This document shows positions 1-5,675 of a stretch of 6,267 nt of DNA, piece after piece. The first letter of the stretch is position 1. The number at the start of each line of letters is the position of its first letter. Both the position numbers and the translations under genes were made by a program. The stretch comes from Streptococcaceae bacterium (GTDB taxonomy: Bacteria > Bacillota > Bacilli > Lactobacillales > Streptococcaceae): assembly GCA_031270215.1 (NCBI GenBank), contig JAISYB010000076.1, positions 1 through 6,267 of the forward strand. Direction: 5' to 3'. Below the pieces are notes generated by a model, which had not been told where the DNA came from, did not search any database, and worked only from the letters and a program-made list of their open reading frames with translations.

Positions 1-904
1 GATAGACTTCATTCATTGAAATACTCGATTTTGGATTAAGATAAATATAGGCTGAACCGTCACAGCTCTTGCAATAAACATCCCAGTCAGCCTTAACATT
101 CCCTGAACTATTAACGCTCAGCCACCCTTTTTTAGCAAATAAATAATTCACACGAATGAGCGAATGAACATTTATTTGATAATGATCGCCTAGGAGGATA
201 AAAACAGTGTCATCAAATGTTCCGACAGCTTTTGCTGCCTTAATAATCTTTGAAACATGCTGATCCAATCGGCGCTTAGCTACATTTGCTTCAACCGAGT
301 TAACGCCATACTCATGCCGCATGCTGTCTAAATCAACCAAATGAATCGCCATTAAATCCGGCTGCTTGTTTTTCAACGTATCGACTGCACAGGCTGTAAC
401 AAACTGATCCAGATAAGGCTGCTTAATCCCTTGACGTATTGCGCCATAACGATGATTCATTTGCAATAAAAACCACGGAGAGCTTGCCTGAAGCGAGGTC
501 AATGCTTGATTCGTCCAAATCCGATTTGGAAAAATTTCAGCAATATTATAGTTAATCTTAGCCCGTGCTGAAACCGGCCAGAGAAATGCTGCTGTCTTAA
601 GACCTGCATTTCTTGCTACATCAAATAGCGTTGGCACTTGAATATCCTTAGCGTACCAATACCAATCAGGTGACTTACGATTAACTTGCAGCTTAGTGTT
701 ATTGATAATGCCATGCTTATTCGGAAAAACTCCGGTCATAATTGTTGTGTGCGATGGATAGGTTAGTGACGGATAAATTGGCTCCACCTGCTCAACATGC
801 GTCCCTTCCTGAATTGCCCAGCGTAATGTTGGATAGTCTGTTAAGTCTCCCGCCAGATCAGCCGAACCCAGTGCATCCAGCGAAATAACTACTAATTTTT
901 TCAA
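1..904 (-). CDS. Alkaline phosphatase superfamily (type I phosphodiesterase/nucleotide pyrophosphatase-like) protein, C-terminus off the left edge
   Basis: Seen: an uninterrupted leftward frame of 301 codons starting MKKLVVISLDALGSADL and running off the window. The metal-site pattern of nucleotide pyrophosphatase/phosphodiesterases is present in order: Asp10 in VVISLDA; the nucleophile region SLTYPSHTTIMTG with Thr48 as the likely catalytic residue; Asp193 and His197 in HLVDLDSMRHEYG; and Asp240-His241 in LLGDHYQI. The last metal histidine normally lies near the C-terminus and would be outside the window. Family knowledge: these enzymes hydrolyse phosphodiester or phosphomonoester bonds using two zinc ions; the substrate cannot be told from sequence. 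There is no signal peptide, so a cytoplasmic location is inferred. The start is TTG at 904, chosen because AAGGAGG lies just upstream and the first in-frame ATG is codon 56, beyond the Asp10 and Thr48 motifs. It is divergent from the glucosidase gene; a functional link is unproven. Confidence 0.88.
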   Translation of the reverse strand, partial: MKKLVVISLDALGSADLAGDLTDYPTLRWAIQEGTHVEQVEPIYPSLTYPSHTTIMTGVFPNKHGIINNTKLQVNRKSPDWYWYAKDIQVPTLFDVARNAGLKTAAFLWPVSARAKINYNIAEIFPNRIWTNQALTSLQASSPWFLLQMNHRYGAIRQGIKQPYLDQFVTACAVDTLKNKQPDLMAIHLVDLDSMRHEYGVNSVEANVAKRRLDQHVSKIIKAAKAVGTFDDTVFILLGDHYQINVHSLIRVNYLFAKKGWLSVNSSGNVKADWDVYCKSCDGSAYIYLNPKSSISMNEVY

Positions 905-908
905 ACTT

Positions 909-915
909 CCTCCTT
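909..915 (-). promoter_or_regulatory. Ribosome binding site fixing a TTG start of the phosphatase gene
   Basis: The minus strand reads AAGGAGG, then four bases, then TTG. This strong Shine-Dalgarno match decides the non-ATG start at 904. Confidence 0.85.
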
Positions 916-938
916 TTGAGAACTCTATTCTTTATTCT

Positions 939-967
939 AGTATAATCCAGCATGGTAGATTTGTCTT
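939..967 (-). promoter_or_regulatory. Candidate promoter of the phosphatase gene
   Basis: On the minus strand AAGACA (962-967) and TATACT (939-944) are separated by 17 bases. TATACT differs from the -10 consensus at one position and AAGACA keeps the GACA half of the -35. Transcription would start near 932, giving a leader of about 28 bases that includes the ribosome binding site. No operator-like palindrome is visible in it. Confidence 0.45.
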
Positions 968-1001
968 ATTAAATTTTTTTGAAGATAAATCATAAAAACC
1001 C

Positions 1002-1030
1002 TTGACTTACAGAGCAAACGTTTGCATAAT
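1002..1030 (+). promoter_or_regulatory. Sigma-A promoter of the alpha-glucosidase gene
   Basis: TTGACT (1002-1007) and CATAAT (1025-1030) are separated by exactly 17 bases; each box differs from the consensus at one position. Transcription is predicted to start near 1037, giving a leader of about 27 bases before the ATG at 1064. The spacer carries the palindromic operator at 1014-1025. Confidence 0.8.
1014..1025. promoter_or_regulatory. LacI-family (MalR-type) operator inside the glucosidase promoter
   Basis: GCAAACGTTTGC is a perfect 12-bp palindrome with a central CG, the hallmark of LacI/GalR-family operators. It fills most of the spacer between the -35 and -10 boxes, so a bound repressor would block RNA polymerase. 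From memory, the same core is the operator of the maltose regulator MalR in streptococci and related lactic acid bacteria. It fits a CcpA cre site less well, because the left arm begins GC where the cre consensus has TG. The regulator gene is not in the window, so its identity is inferred. Confidence 0.75.
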
Positions 1031-1051
1031 ATGATAAAACAGTCTAAAAAC

Positions 1052-1058
1052 AAAGGAG
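1052..1058 (+). promoter_or_regulatory. Ribosome binding site deciding the glucosidase start
   Basis: AAAGGAG lies five bases before the ATG at 1064. The reading frame stays open upstream to a TTG at 1022, but that codon overlaps the -10 box and precedes the predicted transcription start, so it cannot be used from this promoter. Confidence 0.88.
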
Positions 1059-1063
1059 TACAA

Positions 1064-2689
1064 ATGAAAAAAGCAAAATGGTGGCAGGAAATCGTCATGT
1101 ACCAAATCTATCCAAGAAGCTTTCAAGACAGCAACAACGATGGTATTGGTGATATTTTAGGCATTATCTCTCGTCTAGATTATTTAAAAAAATTGGGAAT
1201 CGGCGGCATTTGGCTGAGTCCTGTCTATCAATCCCCCAACGATGACAACGGCTATGACATCTCAAATTACGAAGAAATCTTGAGCGAGTTTGGCACAATG
1301 GCACAAATGGAATTACTAATATCCGAGGCTAAGAAGCGTGATATTCAGATTATCATGGATTTGGTTGTTAATCACACCAGCGACGAGCACCCTTGGTTTA
1401 TTGAAGCAAGAAAGAGTGTAGACAATCCCTACCGAGATTATTACATTTGGCGCAAGGCTAAGAGTGAGCAAGAAGCACCAAATGCGTTAGCTTCTGCATT
1501 TGGCGGCAGTGCATGGGAATTTGATACAACCTCTGAGCAATACTATCTTCATTTATTCAGCAAGAAGCAGCCGGATTTAAACTGGGAAAACGAACAACTA
1601 CGCCATGCCATCTATCAGATGATGAATTTCTGGATTGCCAAAGGTATCGCAGGTTTTAGAATGGACGTGATTGATTTAATTGGTAAAATTCCAGATCAAA
1701 TGATTACCAGTAATGGCCCGCAGCTCCACCATTATCTTAAGGAAATGAATAAAGCAACCTTTGGTGATAAGGATTTGTTAACCGTCGGCGAAACATGGGG
1801 TGCAACTCCTGAGATTGCCAAGGCATACTCTAGTCCTGATAATCACGAGCTTTCTATGGTTTTCCAGTTTGAGCATATCAGCTTAGACGAAATTCCCGGT
1901 CAAAGCAAATGGGATTTAGCACCATTAAGCATTCCAAAGCTCAAAAATGTCTTTAACAAATGGCAAGTGACTCTTGAAAATGATGGTTGGAATTCTCTTT
2001 TTTGGAATAATCACGATTTACCGAGAATCGTTTCAAGGTGGGGAGATGATGGAAAATATCGTGTAGAAAGCGCCAAAATGCTCGCAATGATTCTTCATAT
2101 GATGAAAGGCACGCCCTATATTTATCAGGGAGAAGAAATCGGCATGACCAATCGAGTTATTACAGATATTGCGGAGGTCGATGATATTGAAAGTATCAAT
2201 TTCTATGACGAACGCTTAGCTCAGGGATTCTCACACGAGGAAATTATTAATGCAATCAATGCGAAAGGGCGAGATAATGCGCGCACGCCAATGCAATGGA
2301 ATCAGACGGAAAACGCCGGATTTACAACGTTCAAACCATGGATTGCTATCAATCCAAACTATAAGGAAATTAATGTCGAAGCTGCATTGCTTGATAAAAA
2401 TTCAATTTTTTACACTTATCAGGCACTTATTAGACTACGGAAAATGAAACCGATTGTCGTTTTTGGAAAATTTCAGTTAATCGAGAATGTCGCAGAAGAT
2501 ATTTTTGCCTATAAACGAACGCTTAACGACGAATGTTTGCTTGTCGTTGCCAATTTTAGCAAAAATGAAAATAGATTCACGCTACCGAAACACATTCAAA
2601 AAGTTCTGCTCCATAACTACAATCGCGAGTTAATCAGTGATAGCTCATATACGCTAAAACCATATGAAAGCTTTATTCTAGAGCTCTGA
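1064..2689 (+). CDS. dexB: GH13 alpha-glucosidase, glucan 1,6-alpha-glucosidase / oligo-1,6-glucosidase type
   Basis: A 541-residue cytoplasmic glycoside hydrolase of family 13 with no signal peptide. Seen, counting from the ATG at 1064: calcium-loop-like DSNNDGIGD (22-30); region I DLVVNHT (99-105); nucleophile Asp201 in GFRMDVIDL; acid/base Glu243 in TVGETWG; transition-state stabiliser Asp318 in FWNNHDLPR; then a C-terminal beta domain from about residue 465. Val202 directly after the nucleophile is the reported mark of enzymes cutting alpha-1,6 bonds; alpha-1,4-specific relatives usually have Ala there. The GETWGATPEIAKAYSSP and HELSMVFQFEH stretches look most like DexB. It should release glucose from isomalto-oligosaccharides or panose taken up by the cell. 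MalL or trehalose-6-phosphate hydrolase are alternatives and would share the fold. It is a single-gene unit with its own promoter and operator, and no transporter or regulator beside it. It is the only rightward gene in the window. Confidence 0.9.
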   Translation: MKKAKWWQEIVMYQIYPRSFQDSNNDGIGDILGIISRLDYLKKLGIGGIWLSPVYQSPNDDNGYDISNYEEILSEFGTMAQMELLISEAKKRDIQIIMDLVVNHTSDEHPWFIEARKSVDNPYRDYYIWRKAKSEQEAPNALASAFGGSAWEFDTTSEQYYLHLFSKKQPDLNWENEQLRHAIYQMMNFWIAKGIAGFRMDVIDLIGKIPDQMITSNGPQLHHYLKEMNKATFGDKDLLTVGETWGATPEIAKAYSSPDNHELSMVFQFEHISLDEIPGQSKWDLAPLSIPKLKNVFNKWQVTLENDGWNSLFWNNHDLPRIVSRWGDDGKYRVESAKMLAMILHMMKGTPYIYQGEEIGMTNRVITDIAEVDDIESINFYDERLAQGFSHEEIINAINAKGRDNARTPMQWNQTENAGFTTFKPWIAINPNYKEINVEAALLDKNSIFYTYQALIRLRKMKPIVVFGKFQLIENVAEDIFAYKRTLNDECLLVVANFSKNENRFTLPKHIQKVLLHNYNRELISDSSYTLKPYESFILEL

Positions 2690-2731
2690 TATTTTAGCAT
2701 TATTTGAAAAAAATTTTTTAAATCCATTTGC

Positions 2732-2778
2732 AAAAATACCCATAGAGCGCCGGATAAAACCAGACTCTATGGGTATTT
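2732..2778 (-). terminator. Intrinsic terminator of the asp23-fakA operon, probably bidirectional
   Basis: A perfect 14-bp stem pairs 2734-2747 with 2765-2778 around a 17-base loop. On the minus strand the stem ends in a run of five T, right for stopping leftward transcripts from fakA. On the plus strand the stem is followed only by TTTAG, so ending the glucosidase transcript here is plausible but weaker. It is the only strong hairpin in the 123-bp convergent gap. Confidence 0.88.
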
Positions 2779-2812
2779 AGTAAGCATTCATAGTAAACGA
2801 GATAATATTTTC

Positions 2813-4480
2813 CTATTCTGCGGCTAATAGATATGGATAAACCGGCTGATCGCCTTGATAAATCTCCACTTCAATCTCAGCATTAATTGCTGTAATCTGT
2901 TGCGCAATCTTTTTAGCGACTTGCTCTTTACCTGTTTCACCAATAATAATTGTTACAATTTCCGTTTCGTCAGTTATCATTCGTCGTAGCGTTTCAAGTG
3001 TCGCTACTTCAATATTTTTGTCGGAGATAACCAACTTGCCATTAATCATGCCAATATTTTCACCGCTTTTAACTGCAACTCCTCCAATATTCGTATCTCT
3101 TACTGCATGAGTAACTTGACCGGAGATGACCCCTGAAAAACTTTCGGTCATTGCTGCAACATTTTCTTCCAGCGACTTGCTATCATTGAAACCAAGTAAA
3201 GCAGTCATACCCTCATTTGCTGTCCTAGTTGGTACTACTCTAACTTGAATATCACTTAGCTGCGCAGCCTGCTCTGCTGCCATTTGGATATTTTTATTGT
3301 TCGGTAAAATGATGACTTTTTCTGCATGAGCAGCATCAATCGCCGCCACAATATCCGCAGTTGATGGGTTCATCGTTTGTCCACCTGACACAATATGAGT
3401 CGCTCCCATTGATTTTAACAATTCTGCTAAACCTTCCCCTGCTACTACTGCAAGTACTGCATATGGCGCTCGAGGATTATTTTGAGGCTCTGGCGATTCA
3501 TTCTCAAGGATTGTTTCATGCTGCAGACGCATATTATCAACCTTAACCTTGACTAGCGAACCATATTTCAAACCCTGCTTCATCACTTCCCCAGGATCCT
3601 CCGTATGAACGTGAACCTTGATAATCTCATCATCATTGACAACTAATAGAGAATCTCCGATATTATTTAAATAATCTCTAAATTCATCATAGACAAAGCT
3701 ATCTGTCACAGTCGGCCCATCTCCAATTTTTACCATAATCTCCGTACAGTAACCAAATTGGATATCCTCGGTTGCCAGGTGACCTTGCACTGAACGATGA
3801 TGCTCTACATTAACCATCTCATCCATTGTGCCAGGATTAGCTTTAAAATCAACTGTTTCTAAAAATTCTCCAGTTATTGCGGATAAAAAGCCTTCGTAGA
3901 TAAAAACCAAGCCTTGACCGCCTGAGTCAACTACTCCGACCTCTTTTAAAACTGGCAGCATCTCTGGCGTTTTATCTAGGGCAATTTTTGCACCTTTGAG
4001 CGTTTTGTCAATAATAATTGCCATGTCATCACTCTTAGCTGCAGCTTGAGTTGCTGCAATCGCTGCGCCACGAGCAACCGTTAAAATCGTACCTTCAACA
4101 GGCTTCATCACAGCTTGATAAGCTGTTTCAACCCCTTTTTGTAATGCTTGAGCAAAATCTTCTGCTGTTAGCTCTTCTTTATCTTGAACCGCTTTGCTAA
4201 AGCCTCTAAATAGCTGCGATAAGATGACGCCTGAATTACCACGCGCACCCATCAGCAAACCCTTTGATAAATCCTGAGCCAGCATGCCGACTGTTGTTTG
4301 TGATGAATCTGCAACAGCTTTAGCGCCACTTGTCATCGTTAAATTCATATTTGTACCTGTATCTCCATCAGGCACAGGAAAAACATTTAATGAGTCAACA
4401 TATTCAGCATTCGCTGTTAATCTTGCTGCTCCAGCTTGTACCATTTCTTGAAACAGACTTGTACTAATTGTTGTTTCCAA
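2813..4480 (-). CDS. fakA: Fatty acid kinase subunit FakA (DAK2/DhaL domain, YloV family)
   Basis: A 555-residue protein of full family length. The N-terminal DhaL-like ATP-binding domain (about 1-205) shows VPDGDTGTNM at 36-45, where Asp38 and Asp40 are the expected magnesium ligands, plus GARGNSGVILSQ (78-89) and DSGGQGL (185-191). The middle domain carries FGYCTE (Cys245) and KVHVHTEDPG (His290, His292), residues I recall as metal-binding in FakA structures. The C-terminal part (about 338-555) is the YloV-specific DegV-like fold. Family knowledge: FakA uses ATP to phosphorylate fatty acids held by FakB, giving acyl-phosphate for phospholipid synthesis through PlsX/PlsY; it is cytoplasmic. 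FakB and PlsX are not in the window. The start is TTG at 4480, with AGGAGG seven bases upstream and no nearby in-frame ATG. It lies 11 bases after the asp23-family gene, with which it is surely cotranscribed. Confidence 0.95.
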   Translation of the reverse strand: METTISTSLFQEMVQAGAARLTANAEYVDSLNVFPVPDGDTGTNMNLTMTSGAKAVADSSQTTVGMLAQDLSKGLLMGARGNSGVILSQLFRGFSKAVQDKEELTAEDFAQALQKGVETAYQAVMKPVEGTILTVARGAAIAATQAAAKSDDMAIIIDKTLKGAKIALDKTPEMLPVLKEVGVVDSGGQGLVFIYEGFLSAITGEFLETVDFKANPGTMDEMVNVEHHRSVQGHLATEDIQFGYCTEIMVKIGDGPTVTDSFVYDEFRDYLNNIGDSLLVVNDDEIIKVHVHTEDPGEVMKQGLKYGSLVKVKVDNMRLQHETILENESPEPQNNPRAPYAVLAVVAGEGLAELLKSMGATHIVSGGQTMNPSTADIVAAIDAAHAEKVIILPNNKNIQMAAEQAAQLSDIQVRVVPTRTANEGMTALLGFNDSKSLEENVAAMTESFSGVISGQVTHAVRDTNIGGVAVKSGENIGMINGKLVISDKNIEVATLETLRRMITDETEIVTIIIGETGKEQVAKKIAQQITAINAEIEVEIYQGDQPVYPYLLAAE

Positions 4481-4487
4481 TAACTTT

Positions 4488-4493
4488 CCTCCT
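4488..4493 (-). promoter_or_regulatory. fakA ribosome binding site overlapping the upstream stop codon
   Basis: The minus strand reads TAGGAGG, seven bases, then TTG. The TAG stop of the Asp23-family gene (4492-4494) supplies the start of the fakA Shine-Dalgarno sequence. A ribosome finishing the first gene would sit on the second gene's binding site, a layout suited to translational coupling. Confidence 0.88.
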
Positions 4494-4854
4494 ACTCTGA
4501 GAGCACTCTAACGCCTTGAACAAAGACATTGACTGAGTTCGCAGAAATACTTAATTGATTTTCTAAATTATATTTCACACGTTCCTGAATATTTTTGGAA
4601 ACCTCTGAAATTTTAGTACCGTAACTTACGACAATGTAGACATCTACCGCGATGCCATTTTCTTCTTCTCTAACAATGACTCCTTTAGAATAATCCTCAC
4701 GCCTTAAAATAGCATTGAGATTATCACGGATTTGTTTTTTTGATGCCATTCCTACCACACCAAAGATTTCCGTAGCAGAGCCACCAACAATTGTTGCAAT
4801 CGTTTCATTTGAAATCTCAATTACTCCAGAATTTGTATTGATTTTAACTGTCAT
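4492..4854 (-). CDS. yloU: Asp23/Gls24-family protein (YloU)
   Basis: A 120-residue Asp23/Gls24-family protein. Seen: an N-terminal strand region (MTVKINTNSGVIEISNETIATIVG), the central EIFGVVGMA, and a C-terminal VDVYIVVSYGTKISEVSKNIQERVKYNLE segment followed by VNVFVQGVRV, all typical of the family. It has no signal peptide or membrane helix. Family knowledge: Asp23 paralogues are linked to envelope stress in staphylococci, but the small YloU form always found beside fakA has no settled biochemical role; its linkage suggests a part in fatty acid or membrane homeostasis. Two ATGs compete. The one at 4860 is a single base from the GGAGG and too close; the one at 4854 has a seven-base spacing and is preferred, making the protein two residues shorter than the longest reading. 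Confidence 0.92.
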   Translation of the reverse strand: MTVKINTNSGVIEISNETIATIVGGSATEIFGVVGMASKKQIRDNLNAILRREDYSKGVIVREEENGIAVDVYIVVSYGTKISEVSKNIQERVKYNLENQLSISANSVNVFVQGVRVLSE

Positions 4855-4861
4855 TTTCATT

Positions 4862-4866
4862 CCTCC
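4862..4866 (-). promoter_or_regulatory. Ribosome binding site deciding between two ATGs of yloU
   Basis: The minus strand reads GGAGG, then A, ATG, AAA, ATG. Spacing is one base to the first ATG and seven to the second, so the second (4854) should be the main start. Confidence 0.75.
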
Positions 4867-4879
4867 AGAAAAATAGGTT

Positions 4880-4909
4880 ATAATATATTAATTATATCAT
4901 ATTCAACAA
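4880..4909 (-). promoter_or_regulatory. Candidate promoter of the yloU-fakA operon
   Basis: On the minus strand TTGTTG (4904-4909) and TATTAT (4880-4885) are 18 bases apart. The region is very AT-rich and a TATAAT also occurs at 4891-4896, but it lacks a -35 box at the right distance. A promoter is required somewhere between the rpmB terminator and the start codon; the exact boxes are uncertain. Confidence 0.4.
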
Positions 4910-4933
4910 AGTTATAGCTGATAAAGCGACCAT

Positions 4934-4960
4934 AAAAAAAAGGCTGGAACTCCAACCTTT
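4934..4960 (-). terminator. Intrinsic terminator of rpmB
   Basis: On the minus strand a nine-base-pair stem (4952-4960 with 4939-4947, one G-U pair) closes a four-base loop and runs into eight T (4934-4941). This is a textbook rho-independent terminator, placed 24 bases after the rpmB stop, and it separates rpmB from the yloU-fakA operon. Confidence 0.92.
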
Positions 4961-4983
4961 ACCACAATGTCTAATTAAAGCAA

Positions 4984-5172
4984 TTAAACACGCTCTACTT
5001 TGCCTGATTTTAAAGCACGAGCAGAAGCCCAAACTTTTTTAGGTTTCCCATCAATTAAGACTGTTACCTTGTGCAAATTAGGTTTAACCGTACGTTTCGT
5101 TTTATTCATAGCGTGTGAACGGTTATTCCCGCTAGAAGTTTTACGACCAGTAAAGTAACATACTTTAGCCAT
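4984..5172 (-). CDS. rpmB: 50S ribosomal protein bL28
   Basis: A 62-residue basic protein, the normal length for bL28 in low-GC Gram-positives. It begins MAKVCYFTGRKTSSGNNRSH and ends SARALKSGKVERV, both family signatures, with the central KPNLHKVTVLIDGKPKKVW. It binds the large ribosomal subunit near the E site. Only one cysteine (Cys5) is present, so the four-cysteine zinc-binding form of bL28 is excluded. The start is ATG at 5172, five bases after GGAGG. The frame remains open upstream to 5232, but that extension has no ribosome binding site and no homology to bL28. It has its own terminator and probably its own promoter; it lies between the tRNA array and the yloU-fakA unit, all on the same strand. 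Confidence 0.97.
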   Translation of the reverse strand: MAKVCYFTGRKTSSGNNRSHAMNKTKRTVKPNLHKVTVLIDGKPKKVWASARALKSGKVERV

Positions 5173-5234
5173 GACACCCTCCCAATTATTTTTATACCAT
5201 ACCATTAACAACATACCGAACAACTTTACCACAT

Positions 5235-5263
5235 ATTAGATATTATTTCAAGCTAATTGTCGA
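5235..5263 (-). promoter_or_regulatory. Candidate rpmB promoter
   Basis: On the minus strand TCGACA (5258-5263) and TCTAAT (5235-5240) lie 17 bases apart, each differing from the consensus at one position. Transcription would begin near 5228, giving a leader of about 56 bases. Read-through from the tRNA array is also possible, as no strong terminator separates them. Confidence 0.45.
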
Positions 5264-5307
5264 CTATAAAATATTTTTTATTTCAACAATATTCATAAAA
5301 TCGCTCA

Positions 5308-5378
5308 AGCGGGTGACGAGAATCGAACTCGCGTAGCTAGCTTGGAAGGCTAGGGTTCTACCATTAAACTACACCCGC
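5308..5378 (-). tRNA. tRNA-Gly(UCC)
   Basis: Cloverleaf of 71 nt. The acceptor arms GCGGGTG and CACCCGC pair fully, the discriminator is U as expected for glycine, and the anticodon loop CUUCCAA gives UCC (5344-5346), reading GGA and GGG. The 3' CCA is not encoded. It is the last tRNA of the array, two bases after tRNA-Arg. Confidence 0.97.
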
Positions 5379-5380
5379 TA

Positions 5381-5454
5381 TGCACCCTAGAGGAGTCGAA
5401 CCTCTAACCGCCTGATTCGTAGTCAGGTACTCTATCCAGTTGAGCTAAGGGTGC
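5381..5454 (-). tRNA. tRNA-Arg(ACG)
   Basis: A 74-nt cloverleaf with a fully paired GCACCCT/AGGGTGC acceptor stem and discriminator A. The anticodon loop CUACGAA gives ACG (5418-5420). A34 should be deaminated to inosine by TadA so that it reads CGU, CGC and CGA. CCA is not encoded. Confidence 0.97.
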
Positions 5455-5467
5455 AAGTTATTCTCAA

Positions 5468-5553
5468 TGCCGAGGACCGGAATCGAACCGGTACGGTGAT
5501 CACTCACCGCAGGATTTTAAGTCCTGTGCGTCTGCCAGTTCCGCCACCCCGGC
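5468..5553 (-). tRNA. tRNA-Leu(UAA)
   Basis: An 86-nt class II tRNA with a long variable arm. The acceptor pairs GCCGGGG with CCTCGGC (one G-U pair), the discriminator is A, and the anticodon loop CUUAAAA gives UAA (5517-5519). CCA is not encoded. Confidence 0.97.
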
Positions 5554-5582
5554 AAAACAACAACCTGCTCGGTTGCCGACTA

Positions 5583-5654
5583 AGCGAAAGACGGGGTTCG
5601 AACCCGCGACCCCCACCTTGGCAAGGTGATGTTCTACCACTGAACTACTTTCGC
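5583..5654 (-). tRNA. tRNA-Gly(GCC)
   Basis: A 72-nt cloverleaf with a perfect GCGAAAG/CTTTCGC acceptor stem and discriminator U. The anticodon loop UUGCCAA gives GCC (5620-5622), reading GGU and GGC and complementing the UCC isoacceptor downstream. CCA is not encoded. Confidence 0.97.
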
Positions 5655-5675
5655 ATCTTATTATATACTTAAATA

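Noticed and set aside
1014..1025. Interpretation of the palindrome as a CcpA cre site
   Set aside because: The left arm lacks the TG of the cre consensus; the perfect GCAAAC/GTTTGC symmetry fits a local LacI-family repressor better. Weak CcpA binding cannot be excluded.
1022..1063. Extended glucosidase start at the TTG at 1022
   Set aside because: It overlaps the -10 box and lies upstream of the predicted transcription start; the ATG at 1064 has a proper ribosome binding site.
2250..2447. 65-codon plus-strand frame inside the glucosidase gene
   Set aside because: It is in another frame of a conserved GH13 region and has no recognisable features.
3361..3546. 61-codon plus-strand frame inside fakA
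   Set aside because: It is antisense to a clearly conserved FakA segment, with no ribosome binding site and no recognisable protein pattern.
5173..5232. Extended N-terminus for bL28
   Set aside because: The extra 20 residues do not resemble bL28 and have no ribosome binding site; the ATG at 5172 has GGAGG at good spacing and gives the canonical MAK start.
5660..5665. Perfect TATAAT on the minus strand between tRNA-Thr and tRNA-Gly(GCC)
   Set aside because: The matching -35 position falls in the tRNA-Thr 3' end and reads CATGTA, a poor match, and there is no extended -10 TG. It is likely chance in an AT-rich spacer.
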